Shown piece after piece: positions 53,601 to 62,394 of a stretch of DNA of 64,000 nucleotides (position 1 is its first letter; each line of letters starts with the position of its first letter). The translations under genes and the position numbers were made by a program. The DNA lies in the NCBI GenBank assembly GCA_946410305.1, contig CAMJZV010000010.1, positions 33,660-97,659 of the forward strand, in the 5' to 3' direction. The notes beneath the pieces were generated by a model. The model did no database searches and was not told the origin of the DNA. It saw nothing but the letters and a program-made list of their open reading frames with translations. The stretch is from an uncultured Prevotellaceae bacterium. GTDB lineage: Bacteria; Bacteroidota; Bacteroidia; Bacteroidales; Bacteroidaceae.

Positions 53601-56600
53601 GTTCGTATAATAATTATAGGTATTACTCTCGTCAGAATCCAACCACTTGTCGCGTTTAGCCATCACCCTGATGAAGCGTGGCTGCGTCAACTGTACTGGA
53701 CCTTCATAGAGTTTCCATTCTCCGTAAGAGTCTTCCCAGTAACCGTCTGATGTTCTCTCCTTATAATAGATTGTTGTCTCTGGCAGACCATCCACATCTG
53801 GAGTCTCACAGGTAATGGTCACGAGGAAATCGTCAGACATAGTGGCTACAGGTACTGCTACCTTGTAATCGTTCTTGGCAAAGCGAGCAACAGGCGAAGC
53901 AGCCATACCGTCCTTGATGGCGACAGCCAAAATGGTGTCATTATGTGCCAGCGTAATCGGAGCGGTATAAGGTATCGCATTGGCATCAGGAGTAGAATTG
54001 TCGTTGGTGTAATAGATCATGGCGCCTTCCGTCAGCGACTTCATGGTCAGTTTGAAGTCTGCCAGTTCGAAAGTAGGCTGCTGACAAGGCAGCAAGGTGC
54101 TACCCACGATGTTGGTGAACTCCTGCCAACGTGCCTTCTCCTTATAGGCATCAACAGCAGTCTCAGGCACATAGAGCGTGGCTGTCAATTTGATATCATA
54201 GAATGCATCTTTATCATAGCCATACCAACTATCAGGATTACCTTCAATGGTACCAGGGGTAGTTGCCAAGCTATAGACTGACATCAGCTTCGAACAGCTA
54301 TTGAAAGCACCTGCGCCTATAGTCTTGATTGTTGCTGGCAGGACAACACTCTCCAGGCTGGGACAGTTATAGAAGCTACGATTAGCAATCTTCTCCAATG
54401 TTGATGGCAGCGATACAGAGGTCAGCACAGAACAGCCCTCGAACAGACTTGTGCTTAACTCAGTCACGCTTTCAGGAATTACCATGTTAGTCAGCTGGCT
54501 ACAGTTACTAAATGCACCCACACCGAATTCCTTCACAGTAGTAGGCAACTGCATCGTCGTTATAGCCGTCTGAGCGAAGGCTCGATTACCAACTGTTACA
54601 AATGCTGTTGGCAATGTGATGTCTGCCAACTGCCTGTCTTGATAGAAGATTTCATCAGGTATAGCAGTCATAGAAGCAGGCATTGTAGCTGAGGTCAGCG
54701 ACGTACAGTTAGCAAAGGCTGCATTTCCAATCGTGGTCAGCGTTGATGGCATCACGATGGTCTTCAGACCGGGCAGATAGTTGAATGCAGAATTACCAAT
54801 GTTTTCCAGTCCTTCATGCAGTGTGACGGTAGCCAGTCGATCACAGCTATGGAAAGCAGAATTACCAATGGTCTTCACTTTCTCTGGGACATCAATGGCC
54901 AGCAGGTTATCACTATCATAGAACGCATTGTTACCAATATAAGTTATAGATGCAGGCAAGCTCACGCTATTCATCTTATCCTGATCGTAGAAGGCCCTTT
55001 CGCCAACGCCAACAACATCATAAGAATCACCTTGGATGAGAACCTTTTCTGGTACAGTTACATCACCCTCGTAGGAAATGTTACCATTGGTAACCTCCAC
55101 CTCGTTAGCCAGCGAGTTGTCTGTCAGGCGATACCACACCTTATTGACATAGAACGTTCTATTAACATCCGTTATCTCTCTGGTGGTAATCGTTGAGTTG
55201 AAGTGTTTATCCATCACAGCAACAGCCTTCACTGTCAGGTTACGGATGACCTCAAAGGGCTCTGTATAGAGCGTACCATTGTCCTTCGTAGGATCTGTTC
55301 CATCAAGTGTGTAGTAGAAATCGCCCTTGCTATTTTCATTATAATAGCTCAAGGTTATCGTACCTATGCCTGTAGTAGCATCCTTCTCCCACTTCATTTG
55401 AGGAGCATCCAGACGATAGTCGGTATAGTAATTATAGCTACTGCTATTGTCAGAGGTCAGCCAGCCATCACGCTCAGCCTTGACACGGACATAACAGGGC
55501 TCCGTCATCTGAACAGGAGCTTCATACAACGTCCAAGGTTTGTCGTTCCAATAGCCATAAGTAGCATCAGACCACGAACCTTGCTGATAATAGAGACGTG
55601 TAGGAGCCAGTCCCTCAATGGGCTCCTTGTAGCTGATGGTCAGTACCAGATCATCTGACAATGATGCTGTGGGAACATCCACTTTGTAGTCTGCCTTACG
55701 GAAGTCAGATACCAACGATGGGGCGAATCCGTCTGCTACAGCAATGGCACGGATGGTGTCGTTCTGCAGAAGCAGAATGGGCTCCGTGTACTTCATTGAC
55801 TGTGTCGTAGGATCTGAGTCGTCTGTGGTGTAATAGATGGTAACTCCCTCTGTATTAGACTTCATCGCCAGGCGGAAGTTGGTCAGCGTAAACGTTGGCT
55901 GAGCACAAGGCACATCCTCGAAGGATGAAGTGCTGCTGAACGAGCTCCAAATATTAGCATTGTCATACTTTTCCTTGGCATCTGTCTTAACATACAGTGT
56001 CGCCTTGCCAAGAACACTCGCAAATGCATTAGTATTGCCATCACCATTCAGTGTAGGTGGTGTAGCTGCCAAGCTGTAAACACTAGTCAGTGCAGAACAA
56101 CCATGGAAGGCATAGGTATCAATTGTCTTCAGATTCTCTGGCAATGTCACTGTAGGCATGGTGGCACAATCTCGGAAAGCATAGCGAGCAATAGTCGTAA
56201 GCGATGCTGGCAGCTGAACAGTTGTCAACAGGCTACAACCATCAAACAGATATTCTCCTATGGCTGTCACACCCTCAGGAATACTGATGGAGGTGAGTGA
56301 AGAACAATATTGGAACACTTCATTTCCAATAGTCTGTACGCTGGCAGGAATGGTCACAGAGTTAAGGGAACGGCATTGATAGAAAGCACGATTGCCAATG
56401 GTCGTCACTCCTGCTGGAATGACAATACTCTTCAATGGTGTGTTCTGGAATAGTTTTTCTGCCAGTTCTGTCAGACCAGGAGGCAACGTCACAGACTCCA
56501 ACTTGTCACACTCAGCAAATGCGCTATAACCTATCGTTGTTACATTTTCAGGGATAACAATCTTAGTCAACTGATTACAGTCATAGAATGCCTCAAACCC

Positions 56601-59600
56601 AATAGACTTCACCGTTTGGGGGAGTGTAATGTCTGAAAGTTGGCCATTGCCATAAAATGCCCTTATTCCCATCGTCTCCAAACCTTCGTGGAGCGTTACC
56701 TTCTTGAGACCTGTACAATAGAAGGCAGCTCTTTCAAGGGTGGTGACACTTGCGGGGACGTCAATCTCTGTAAGTTTGTCCGCATAATCGAATGCTGAAT
56801 AACCTATAGAGCGGACAGTGGAAGGAATGGTCACACTGGTTATCTTACTATAGCCGTAGTAGTTTTCTGCAAATGCGTATTCGCCAATACGTGTCACCTC
56901 ATAATCAACACCAGCATACTTGATGCTTTCAGGAATCACAATATCATCCTCATACCTCTTATCGCCATGTGTTACCTCTACCTCGTTTGCAAGAGAATTG
57001 TCAACGATACGATAATAAATACCATCTTTTGCAAACGTCTGATTGACACCCGTTATCTGATACTGATTAATGATCGAATTGAAATGACCTGAGCGCATGG
57101 CAATACACTTTACCAGCACGTTACGGGCTATTGCAATAGAATCTGCAGGATTATAAATCAGACTCTGCTCTGTAGGATCAGTACCATCCAAAGTGTAATA
57201 AACAGTGGCATCAGCATCATAGTTGTAAAGTTCAAGCTTCCGCTTTTCAGCATGCCAATACATATCAGGATGGCGAGTATAATATGGATTATAGAAGTTG
57301 GCATACGCCTGCGGAGAAGTAATCCATCCGTCACGTTCAGCATAGACATGCACAAACTTTGGTTGTGTCAACTGGATAGGTTCTCCATCATAGAGCTGCC
57401 ATCGACTATCACTAAGGTCCACATCAGAATAGCTCTCATTAAACAAATAGTAGATACGTGGCTGTGGGAAGCCCTCGATAGCTGGCTGCTCACAAGTGAT
57501 GGTTACCTTAAAGGTTTCGTCTATCGTAGCCACAGGAATAGCTACTGTCAAGTTCTCTTTCTTAAACTCAGCGACAAGCGAGTTATCCATACCTTCCTTG
57601 ACGGCGATAGCCTTCACAGTACCATTCTGCCAGAAGTTAATCGGAGCAGAATATGCTGTTGAACTTGTCGTTGGGTCAGTACCATCTGTAGTATAATAGA
57701 TAGTAGCGCCATTGGTAGCAGTAGCAATACTCAGCTGATAGTTGTTCAGAACAAAGGTGGGCTGAGCACACAGTGCGTTTTCAAATGTCTTCACATGAGT
57801 AAACTCGTTCCAATGACTGGCCACGCGATAGTTGCTTTCTGCAGCAGGTTTGACATAGATGGTGGCACGTGTCGTAGCGTCTGCAAAAGCATGATTGCTC
57901 ACATCGCCATTTAGGGTGGGAGGAGTCATGGGAAGGCTATAGATGCTCGTCAGCAGCGGACTACTGGTAAAGGCATTCTGCTCAATGGTCTTCACATTTT
58001 CAGGAATAGTAATACTGGTCAAAGCAGTACTTCCACTAAATGCCCACTTTCCAATATACGTCAATGTGGATGGCAATGTTACTGTGGTCAAAGCATAACA
58101 GTCAGCAACAGCAGCCTCTTCCAGACGAGTAACACCTTCTGGAATACTGATAGAAGCCAATGAGGTACAACCTTGGAAAGTCCTATTACCCAACGATGTC
58201 ATGGTAGCTGGGAAAATCACCGAGACAAGCGACTTACAGCCTTGGAAAGCATAGTCACCAATGGTCTGAACAGATGCTGGAATCTCTATACTGCGCAGGG
58301 CGGTATTATAGAATACATTCTTAGGGAGTGCTGTCAGTTGGTTAGACAGTGTAACAGTGGTCAGGGCCGTACAATCATTAAACACGTCCTCCCCCATTGT
58401 CGTTACACTATTGGGAATGGCAATGCTGGTTAGGGACGTACATGCTCTGAATGATCTTATGCCAATTGTTTTCAGCGTTGAGGGTAACGTAATAATACTC
58501 AATTGGTAATTATTGTAGAACGCTTCATCACCAATCGTCTCAAGACCTTCGTGCAATGTAACTTCCTTGAGCTTGTCGCAACTATAGAAAGCTCTGTACT
58601 CAATGGACTTCACACTGGCAGGAATATCTATCTTGGTAAGTCGATCGCAGTCATTAAATGCATAAGTGCCAATAGAGTTGATGCTCTCGGGAAGCTTTAC
58701 ACCGGTCACGTAGTCGTCGTCGGAGAAAGCATCATTGCCAATACGGGTGACTTGATAGGTCTTACCACTGTATTCCACTGTTGAGGGCACCACGAGGTCA
58801 CCAGAATATGGATTTTTATCATGAGTTACTTCCACCTCATCAGCTGTCATGTTGTCGCGCAGGCGATAGTAGAAGGGAGCTACCCAGAATGACTTGGCTA
58901 CACCTGTAATTTCTTTATAACTGATGGTTGAGTTGAAGTGGCCGGGCTGTGTGGCAACACACCTGATGAATACGTCACGAATAAGCGGAATAGAATCTGC
59001 GGGATTATAGACATACCTTTCCGTTGTCGGGTCTGTTGGGTCACTGCCATCAAGCGTATAATAGAGGGTACAGTTGGCAAAATACCCCTCATAGTTATAA
59101 ATATACGCCTTACTGGTAGATGAGTTCCATTCTATAGATGGTGCATCTGTCTTATAGGCACTATAAAAATTATAGGTTTGAGGCAGCGATCTCACCCAAC
59201 CATCACGCTCAGCATAAACATGTACATAGCGAGGCTGATCAAGTTGTATGGGTTGACCATCCCATAACTGCCAGCCCCAATTAGGATATTGCTCAACACT
59301 ATAATTAGAATAATCTGTATTAATTACATAATAGAACTTAGTCTCAGGGAAGCCATCAATCTGTGGCGACTCGCAAGAGAGAGTTACCACGAAGTTCTCG
59401 TCCATCGTAGCCACGGGTGCGGGAACCTGATAGTTACTCTTGACAAATTCAGATACGTTCGAGTTATCCATACCATCCTTTACAGCGATGGCCTTTACGG
59501 TACCATTCTGAAGGAATGGAATAGGAGCAGTGTACTCGGTAGATGCTGTGGTAGGATTTGTACCATCAAGGGTATAGTAAATGGTAGCTCCTACCGTAGT

Positions 59601-61079
59601 CGTGCTCATTGTAAGCACGTAGTCTGCCAATGCGAACGTAGGCTGAGCACAAGCTTGCTGATCAAATGAACTCTTGTTCTGGAAGATATCCCATTGCTCT
59701 GAGCTTTGATATGCAGGCATTGCAGTTGACTTTACATAGAGTGTAGCTCGAGCCACTGCATCATAGAAAGGATTGTCATTACCAGAGCCCATAGCAGGCG
59801 GTGTAAGAGGCAAACTATAGATACTGGTCAGTTTATCACACTCAGTAAATGCATATCTTGCAATGCTTGTTACATTCTCAGGGATAGTAATAGAGGTTAG
59901 AGATCCACAAGTATTAAAGGCCCGCTCACCAATGGCGGTTAGCGTTGAAGGCAAACTGACAACTGACAAAGCATAGTCATCATCAAAAGCACAATAGGGA
60001 ATAGTTGTCACACCTTCCCCAATAGTAGCTGACAAAAGGTTATTACAATCGCAGAAAACATAGTTTCCCAATGTTTCTACACCATCAGGAATAACAATTG
60101 AGGTTAGTGCATCACAATTACGGAAGGCATTCTCGCCAATGCTCTTCACTGTGGACGGGATGTCGATACTCTTTATACCTGATGCCCAAAACATATGCTC
60201 GGGGATTGCAGTCATTGTCGCAGGCAACTTGACTGAAGCCAAATTAGAACAATCCTCAAACAAACTATGACCAATATCTGTCAAGCCATCAGGAAGTTCC
60301 ATTCTTGTAAAACTCGTACAATACTCAAAAGCATCATACTCTATGGTTTTAAGAGTACTCGGCAAGGTAACGTTCTGCAGACGCCTACAATTATAGAACA
60401 CACCATATCCTATGGTCTCCAAACCATTGTTCAGAGTAATAGATTTCAGATTAGAACACTCACGAAAAGCATTGTATTCTATTTTCTTTACGCTCTGTGG
60501 GAGACTAATCGAAGTAAGATTATCACAACTGTAAAATGCCTGATTTCCGATAGTTGTCACAGTATTGGGAATCGTTACACTTGTGATATTTTTATTGTTA
60601 TAAAAAGCACCATTGCCTATTCTTGTCACCTGATAGGTAACATTGGCTAACGTAATGCTTGGTTGAATAATAATATCGCCCTCATAACTGCCTGTCAGTG
60701 GACTACAAACCTCAACAACATTATCAAGGGTGTTGTCGACTCTCCGATAGAAAATGGTTCCTACCTGAACACGACTGTCCACACTAACGTTTTTATCATA
60801 AACATTAGAAACTTCATCACCCTTGACGGCAATGGAACGGATAGCCAGATTACGATTGACCACAAACGGTGCTGTATATTTATAACTGCTGGTGGTCGGC
60901 GTGGTGCCGTCGACTGTGTAATAAATGGTGGCACCGGCAGTACTGCACGACATCGAAATGGTCTTGGTGTTCTCGTCCCAATTGATGTAAGCCCAATCGA
61001 CAGCCCAACCAGAAACTAAGTTAAAGGCGGCCAGCACTACAGTGGCAAAAATTCTATGTAGGTTAGTATTCGTCTTCAT
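47625..61079 (-). CDS. Giant BspA-LRR / chitobiase-C-like surface protein
   Basis: This 4484-aa protein has an N-terminal signal region (to about GWAVDW). It contains five super-repeats with the landmark YYRLxDNxLxNEVEV near residues 110, 735, 1355, 1985 and 2585, about 600-627 aa apart. Each has a block of BspA-type leucine-rich repeats (LTSITIPENVTxIGxxAFxxC), then chitobiase-C-like domains and a Trp/Tyr-rich segment. From about residue 3060 to 4060 there are at least 12 further chitobiase-C-like domains (TIYYTLDGTTPTTAS). The end has a domain shared with the 1404-aa protein (CGWETLALPFDVQSITHERR) and a sorting-like tail ending NGKKTVVE. Predicted role: adhesion at the cell surface. The frame is open throughout. 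Confidence 0.88.
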   Translation of the reverse strand: MKTNTNLHRIFATVVLAAFNLVSGWAVDWAYINWDENTKTISMSCSTAGATIYYTVDGTTPTTSSYKYTAPFVVNRNLAIRSIAVKGDEVSNVYDKNVSVDSRVQVGTIFYRRVDNTLDNVVEVCSPLTGSYEGDIIIQPSITLANVTYQVTRIGNGAFYNNKNITSVTIPNTVTTIGNQAFYSCDNLTSISLPQSVKKIEYNAFRECSNLKSITLNNGLETIGYGVFYNCRRLQNVTLPSTLKTIEYDAFEYCTSFTRMELPDGLTDIGHSLFEDCSNLASVKLPATMTAIPEHMFWASGIKSIDIPSTVKSIGENAFRNCDALTSIVIPDGVETLGNYVFCDCNNLLSATIGEGVTTIPYCAFDDDYALSVVSLPSTLTAIGERAFNTCGSLTSITIPENVTSIARYAFTECDKLTSIYSLPLTPPAMGSGNDNPFYDAVARATLYVKSTAMPAYQSSEQWDIFQNKSSFDQQACAQPTFALADYVLTMSTTTVGATIYYTLDGTNPTTASTEYTAPIPFLQNGTVKAIAVKDGMDNSNVSEFVKSNYQVPAPVATMDENFVVTLSCESPQIDGFPETKFYYVINTDYSNYSVEQYPNWGWQLWDGQPIQLDQPRYVHVYAERDGWVRSLPQTYNFYSAYKTDAPSIEWNSSTSKAYIYNYEGYFANCTLYYTLDGSDPTDPTTERYVYNPADSIPLIRDVFIRCVATQPGHFNSTISYKEITGVAKSFWVAPFYYRLRDNMTADEVEVTHDKNPYSGDLVVPSTVEYSGKTYQVTRIGNDAFSDDDYVTGVKLPESINSIGTYAFNDCDRLTKIDIPASVKSIEYRAFYSCDKLKEVTLHEGLETIGDEAFYNNYQLSIITLPSTLKTIGIRSFRACTSLTSIAIPNSVTTMGEDVFNDCTALTTVTLSNQLTALPKNVFYNTALRSIEIPASVQTIGDYAFQGCKSLVSVIFPATMTSLGNRTFQGCTSLASISIPEGVTRLEEAAVADCYALTTVTLPSTLTYIGKWAFSGSTALTSITIPENVKTIEQNAFTSSPLLTSIYSLPMTPPTLNGDVSNHAFADATTRATIYVKPAAESNYRVASHWNEFTHVKTFENALCAQPTFVLNNYQLSIATATNGATIYYTTDGTDPTTSSTAYSAPINFWQNGTVKAIAVKEGMDNSLVAEFKKENLTVAIPVATIDETFKVTITCEQPAIEGFPQPRIYYLFNESYSDVDLSDSRWQLYDGEPIQLTQPKFVHVYAERDGWITSPQAYANFYNPYYTRHPDMYWHAEKRKLELYNYDADATVYYTLDGTDPTEQSLIYNPADSIAIARNVLVKCIAMRSGHFNSIINQYQITGVNQTFAKDGIYYRIVDNSLANEVEVTHGDKRYEDDIVIPESIKYAGVDYEVTRIGEYAFAENYYGYSKITSVTIPSTVRSIGYSAFDYADKLTEIDVPASVTTLERAAFYCTGLKKVTLHEGLETMGIRAFYGNGQLSDITLPQTVKSIGFEAFYDCNQLTKIVIPENVTTIGYSAFAECDKLESVTLPPGLTELAEKLFQNTPLKSIVIPAGVTTIGNRAFYQCRSLNSVTIPASVQTIGNEVFQYCSSLTSISIPEGVTAIGEYLFDGCSLLTTVQLPASLTTIARYAFRDCATMPTVTLPENLKTIDTYAFHGCSALTSVYSLAATPPTLNGDGNTNAFASVLGKATLYVKTDAKEKYDNANIWSSFSSTSSFEDVPCAQPTFTLTNFRLAMKSNTEGVTIYYTTDDSDPTTQSMKYTEPILLLQNDTIRAIAVADGFAPSLVSDFRKADYKVDVPTASLSDDLVLTISYKEPIEGLAPTRLYYQQGSWSDATYGYWNDKPWTLYEAPVQMTEPCYVRVKAERDGWLTSDNSSSYNYYTDYRLDAPQMKWEKDATTGIGTITLSYYNENSKGDFYYTLDGTDPTKDNGTLYTEPFEVIRNLTVKAVAVMDKHFNSTITTREITDVNRTFYVNKVWYRLTDNSLANEVEVTNGNISYEGDVTVPEKVLIQGDSYDVVGVGERAFYDQDKMNSVSLPASITYIGNNAFYDSDNLLAIDVPEKVKTIGNSAFHSCDRLATVTLHEGLENIGNSAFNYLPGLKTIVMPSTLTTIGNAAFANCTSLTSATMPASMTAIPDEIFYQDRQLADITLPTAFVTVGNRAFAQTAITTMQLPTTVKEFGVGAFSNCSQLTNMVIPESVTELSTSLFEGCSVLTSVSLPSTLEKIANRSFYNCPSLESVVLPATIKTIGAGAFNSCSKLMSVYSLATTPGTIEGNPDSWYGYDKDAFYDIKLTATLYVPETAVDAYKEKARWQEFTNIVGSTLLPCQQPTFELADFKLTMKSLTEGAMIYYTNDNSTPDANAIPYTAPITLAHNDTILAVAIKDGMAASPVARFAKNDYKVAVPVATMSDDFLVTITCETPDVDGLPETTIYYKERTSDGYWEDSYGEWKLYEGPVQLTQPRFIRVMAKRDKWLDSDESNTYNYYTNYRLEKPQIAWSSENKKFTITNNNADAKVYYTLDGTTPTAENGTLYTEPVSLIRNLKIKAVAVQDAHFNSEVDSVKVDGVNFQFMADGLYYRLLDYTLDNVVELVCPSGVTYSGDITLNSTVSYEGVDYTLTGIAESVFSGSSELTSIKLPSTLQNIGNYAFYNCTKLEEIEIPALVKKIPYQAFYGSNNLKTVVLHDGLETIDGYAFYQCSNLQEMIIPNTVKAIGEYAFRNCYKLEKVVLPALLEEIPRYAFAETAIMGIDIPSTVKRIGEYAFSTCRKLSSVALPEGITSIENNTFANCESMTTIELPSTLKTIGDYAFYQAKSLLNIILPATVNSIGYRAFVGCSAMERIYALPLAPPALNERPFDGITTTATLYVLEDPADVEEKYHSAAHWGDFTHIETFKDIPCAQPTFAYDNFTLSMQSKTAGVSIFFTTDGTEPTVNSIPYVEPIALLKNDTIRAMAIGEGWGQSMTSVFRKNDFKVDAPTASINTDFVVTLNCEAPEVMGLPETKIYYSQNRSSYDAGEEWTLYQEPFKMLTAGYIHVKAVRDGWLESDIIHNNYYSDYYLEKPTISYVTADTIITLSHSQENAQLYYSLDGSDPNENGVLYTAPIKPQHNVNVVVIAKREGAINSDPAQREFKWFTIPTPVITIEHLAAVMKVEKPDYAKIYYTLDNSTPTAESTLYTEPVAMSKDCKIKAIAIADNWNNSSVGTFNSLTGFVRKDYTVATPTFGTRQVTDGVMKENADSVLTITTATEGATIYYTLDGSTPTVNSLKYENGIKMTENCTVKAYAVKEDLFDSEAIEAAVEWLTVKQPHIQFNGKYVEMWDDTEDAVIYYTIDGTDPDTKSKVYQKPFALDAEEISVRAIAVKENWNTSEVSRLTYNPGKNYCETPGITRVAGTNKVQMTTRTQGAKIYFTNDGLNPTISSSLYNAETGLEVTENCTLKAMAVDSLLYDSEVTTFVVDWFKADQPVITVDGIFVTITAPKENSRVYYTLDGSEPTTESTLYEGTLTMKGSGTIKAIAAFDNFNNSSVAVFNYYASDYTCGLPTFTRDGNTVSIASAPAEGTTIYYTLDGTTPTTASSVFTEPIAVDHNITIKAMAMNNKLFTSEVADYEVNWFTTDAPVIAFDGIFATMTCTTPNSRIYYTLDGSTPTAESFLFTSAVTMTASCTVKAIAVRDNFNNSAVTSMSFDKASNTVSTPQFTKNDNAVSIMVTQTEGTTIYYTLDGTTPTTASAIYTEPVQMTENCTLKVLAMNDKLFTSEVAEYEVNWFKVETPVIAFDGIFATMTCATPNSRIYYTLDGTSPTAESFLFTSAVTMTASCTVKAIAIRDNFNNSAVTSVSFDKASNTVAMPQFKRNGNLITITTTTETEGTTIYYTVDGSDPTAESAVYSEPVQMVENCTLKAVALNEKLFTSEISSFNIDWFKVETPVLAISGNTLTMSCATPGAVIYYEYDDVPTLKSAVYNGPITLVDNRSVFAIAVKMNFNDSEMAGANPDIFVCTEPTFAYNGRYLQVETGEGMTIHYTTDGSKPTEDSEVYTGQIEIENVCTVRAIATRKDFRDSPESSYTVTYVYTGEGASQSEAGHLKEMFQWIGTTENVENLPVSGKVNADDLEFIRGIKSLRHLDMTEATYEGTALPDEAFAGMDLISFQSPKQLNSVGEHLFRGCNKLAAIVWNANIAIPESVTDDVKSNANFLLYVNSRIHVPSSYTGNVISGGQATSITLSDAGSGNFCCPQRFYTQRISYTHTYSQKTESGVTCGWETLALPFDVQSITHERRGSLAPFSAQEDYSLYKPFWLYELEETGFSDATEIKAYTPYIISMPNNPKYADDFILAGKVTFSAADTYIEADTAMVTMKGSVRFAPAMQRQEKSSSVLAINLEDCEVDGVFYRSGSAFLPNLRTVNPFEAYALVGTSILKMPLADMNWGYVTDIRNAQMSELEAIGRKGGVYDLLGRKLSNDSSHLKSNGKKHKRVYIINGKKTVVE
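49571..50230 (-). repeat. 459-bp internal duplication in the giant gene
   Basis: The segment around 49571-49770 is nearly identical to the one around 50031-50230, offset 459 bp (153 codons, that is, two chitobiase-C-like domains). Other domains of the array are far more divergent, so this copy is recent. Confidence 0.7.
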
Positions 61080-61122
61080 ATGCTATATATAATAAGGTGT
61101 ACGTACTAATTAATAGATGCTA

Positions 61123-62367
61123 TTATAAATCAGGTGTAGGATTCTCGTCTTTTCCAGGAGTTCCACCCTCCGTAGTGAAGTTGGCATCGGAACTGTAGCC
61201 AATACCGTTGGCATTGCGAACCCATGCACGAACGTAGTAGGTACGACCAGAGATGAGGTCTGTCAGAGTGGCACTGAGTTGGCCATCCTGACCACTGACA
61301 CCATCAACGGTGACGGACTGGTCGTTAACCGTTGGATTGGGAGTCTGCGCATAGCAGAAACCACCCTGAGTAGCATCCAGAGAACTGGTGAACGTGCTGC
61401 TGACAGAGGCAGCATAACGTTCAACACCGCTGACGGCTGGCTGCGTCAACGACGGTACCGTAGCACCGGCCTGCGTGATGACGCAGGTACGCTCCAAACG
61501 ACCTGAAGAGGTGGTGACGCGGATATTGGCGACACGGGGCTCGCTGGTGACATTGTCGGTCAGCGTGATTCGCACAGGGCCTTCATTCGAACCGTTTCTT
61601 GTCTCCAGCGTCAACCAGGTGGTGACGTCGGCATTGACAATCCATTCGGCATTGCCCATCACCTGGAACGAATACTCACGACCCTTGGCGACGGCGTCGA
61701 TACGCTCAGGCTCAATGGTCATCGTAACATTCTTGCCAAGCTGAGAGACATTGATCTGGGTAGCGGTACCACTATTACCCGTCACTGTGAACACGGCATT
61801 GCGCTCATACTCAGAAGTGTTCTTCTGGGCAATGACAGTGACACTACCATTGTCGGTACCACCCTCAGTGCTCAGCGACAGCCAGTCGGCACCACCGGTA
61901 ATCGCCCACTGGGTGTTACTGGTGACGGTAAAAACCTGCTCACCGCCTTCCTCGCCAAAGGCGAGGGTATGCGTACTGACATCCATACTCTCGTTGTTGC
62001 GACCTTGGGTCAGCGTGATGATACGCTCCAGACCGCCATCAGTGGTAACTTTTATCTCACAACTGCGCTCACTGAGCGATGAGGGATTCGCACCAGTGGT
62101 CACTTCAACATCGACTGTACCAACGCCTTGAACAGGACTGACTTGTACCCAGTCGACGCCCTCGGAGATACGCCAGGGGCAGTCGGCCTCGATATGCAGT
62201 GTAGTACTGGCGTGGTTACCACTCATGACAATATCGGTGACCTTGATATAGTCGGTACTGACAGTGCCTTCGTCGCTATTGCTCGTACAGGACAGCAGAA
62301 AAGCTGCGGCAAGAACGTTGAGCGTTAACATCAACGCACTTTTGGTATAGGGAATAATCTTTTTCAT
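61123..62367 (-). CDS. BACON-domain lipoprotein (set A)
   Basis: This 414-aa protein has a lipobox FLLSCTSN with Cys27. Three BACON-type domains follow (SGNHASTTLHIEADCPWRIS, then TSNTQWAITGGADWLSL, then GNAEWIVNADVTTWLTL) and an FN3-like C-terminal domain (GRTYYVRAWVRNANGIGYSS). It ends GGTPGKDENPTPDL, nearly the same as the 408-aa paralogue (GGVPGEDDNTTPNL). It lies 27 bp after the PEGA gene and 43 bp before the giant gene, so it is probably cotranscribed and surface-exposed next to the giant protein. Confidence 0.85.
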   Translation of the reverse strand: MKKIIPYTKSALMLTLNVLAAAFLLSCTSNSDEGTVSTDYIKVTDIVMSGNHASTTLHIEADCPWRISEGVDWVQVSPVQGVGTVDVEVTTGANPSSLSERSCEIKVTTDGGLERIITLTQGRNNESMDVSTHTLAFGEEGGEQVFTVTSNTQWAITGGADWLSLSTEGGTDNGSVTVIAQKNTSEYERNAVFTVTGNSGTATQINVSQLGKNVTMTIEPERIDAVAKGREYSFQVMGNAEWIVNADVTTWLTLETRNGSNEGPVRITLTDNVTSEPRVANIRVTTSSGRLERTCVITQAGATVPSLTQPAVSGVERYAASVSSTFTSSLDATQGGFCYAQTPNPTVNDQSVTVDGVSGQDGQLSATLTDLISGRTYYVRAWVRNANGIGYSSDANFTTEGGTPGKDENPTPDL

Positions 62368-62394
62368 CGTGGTAATATATTTAGAGTCTGTATG

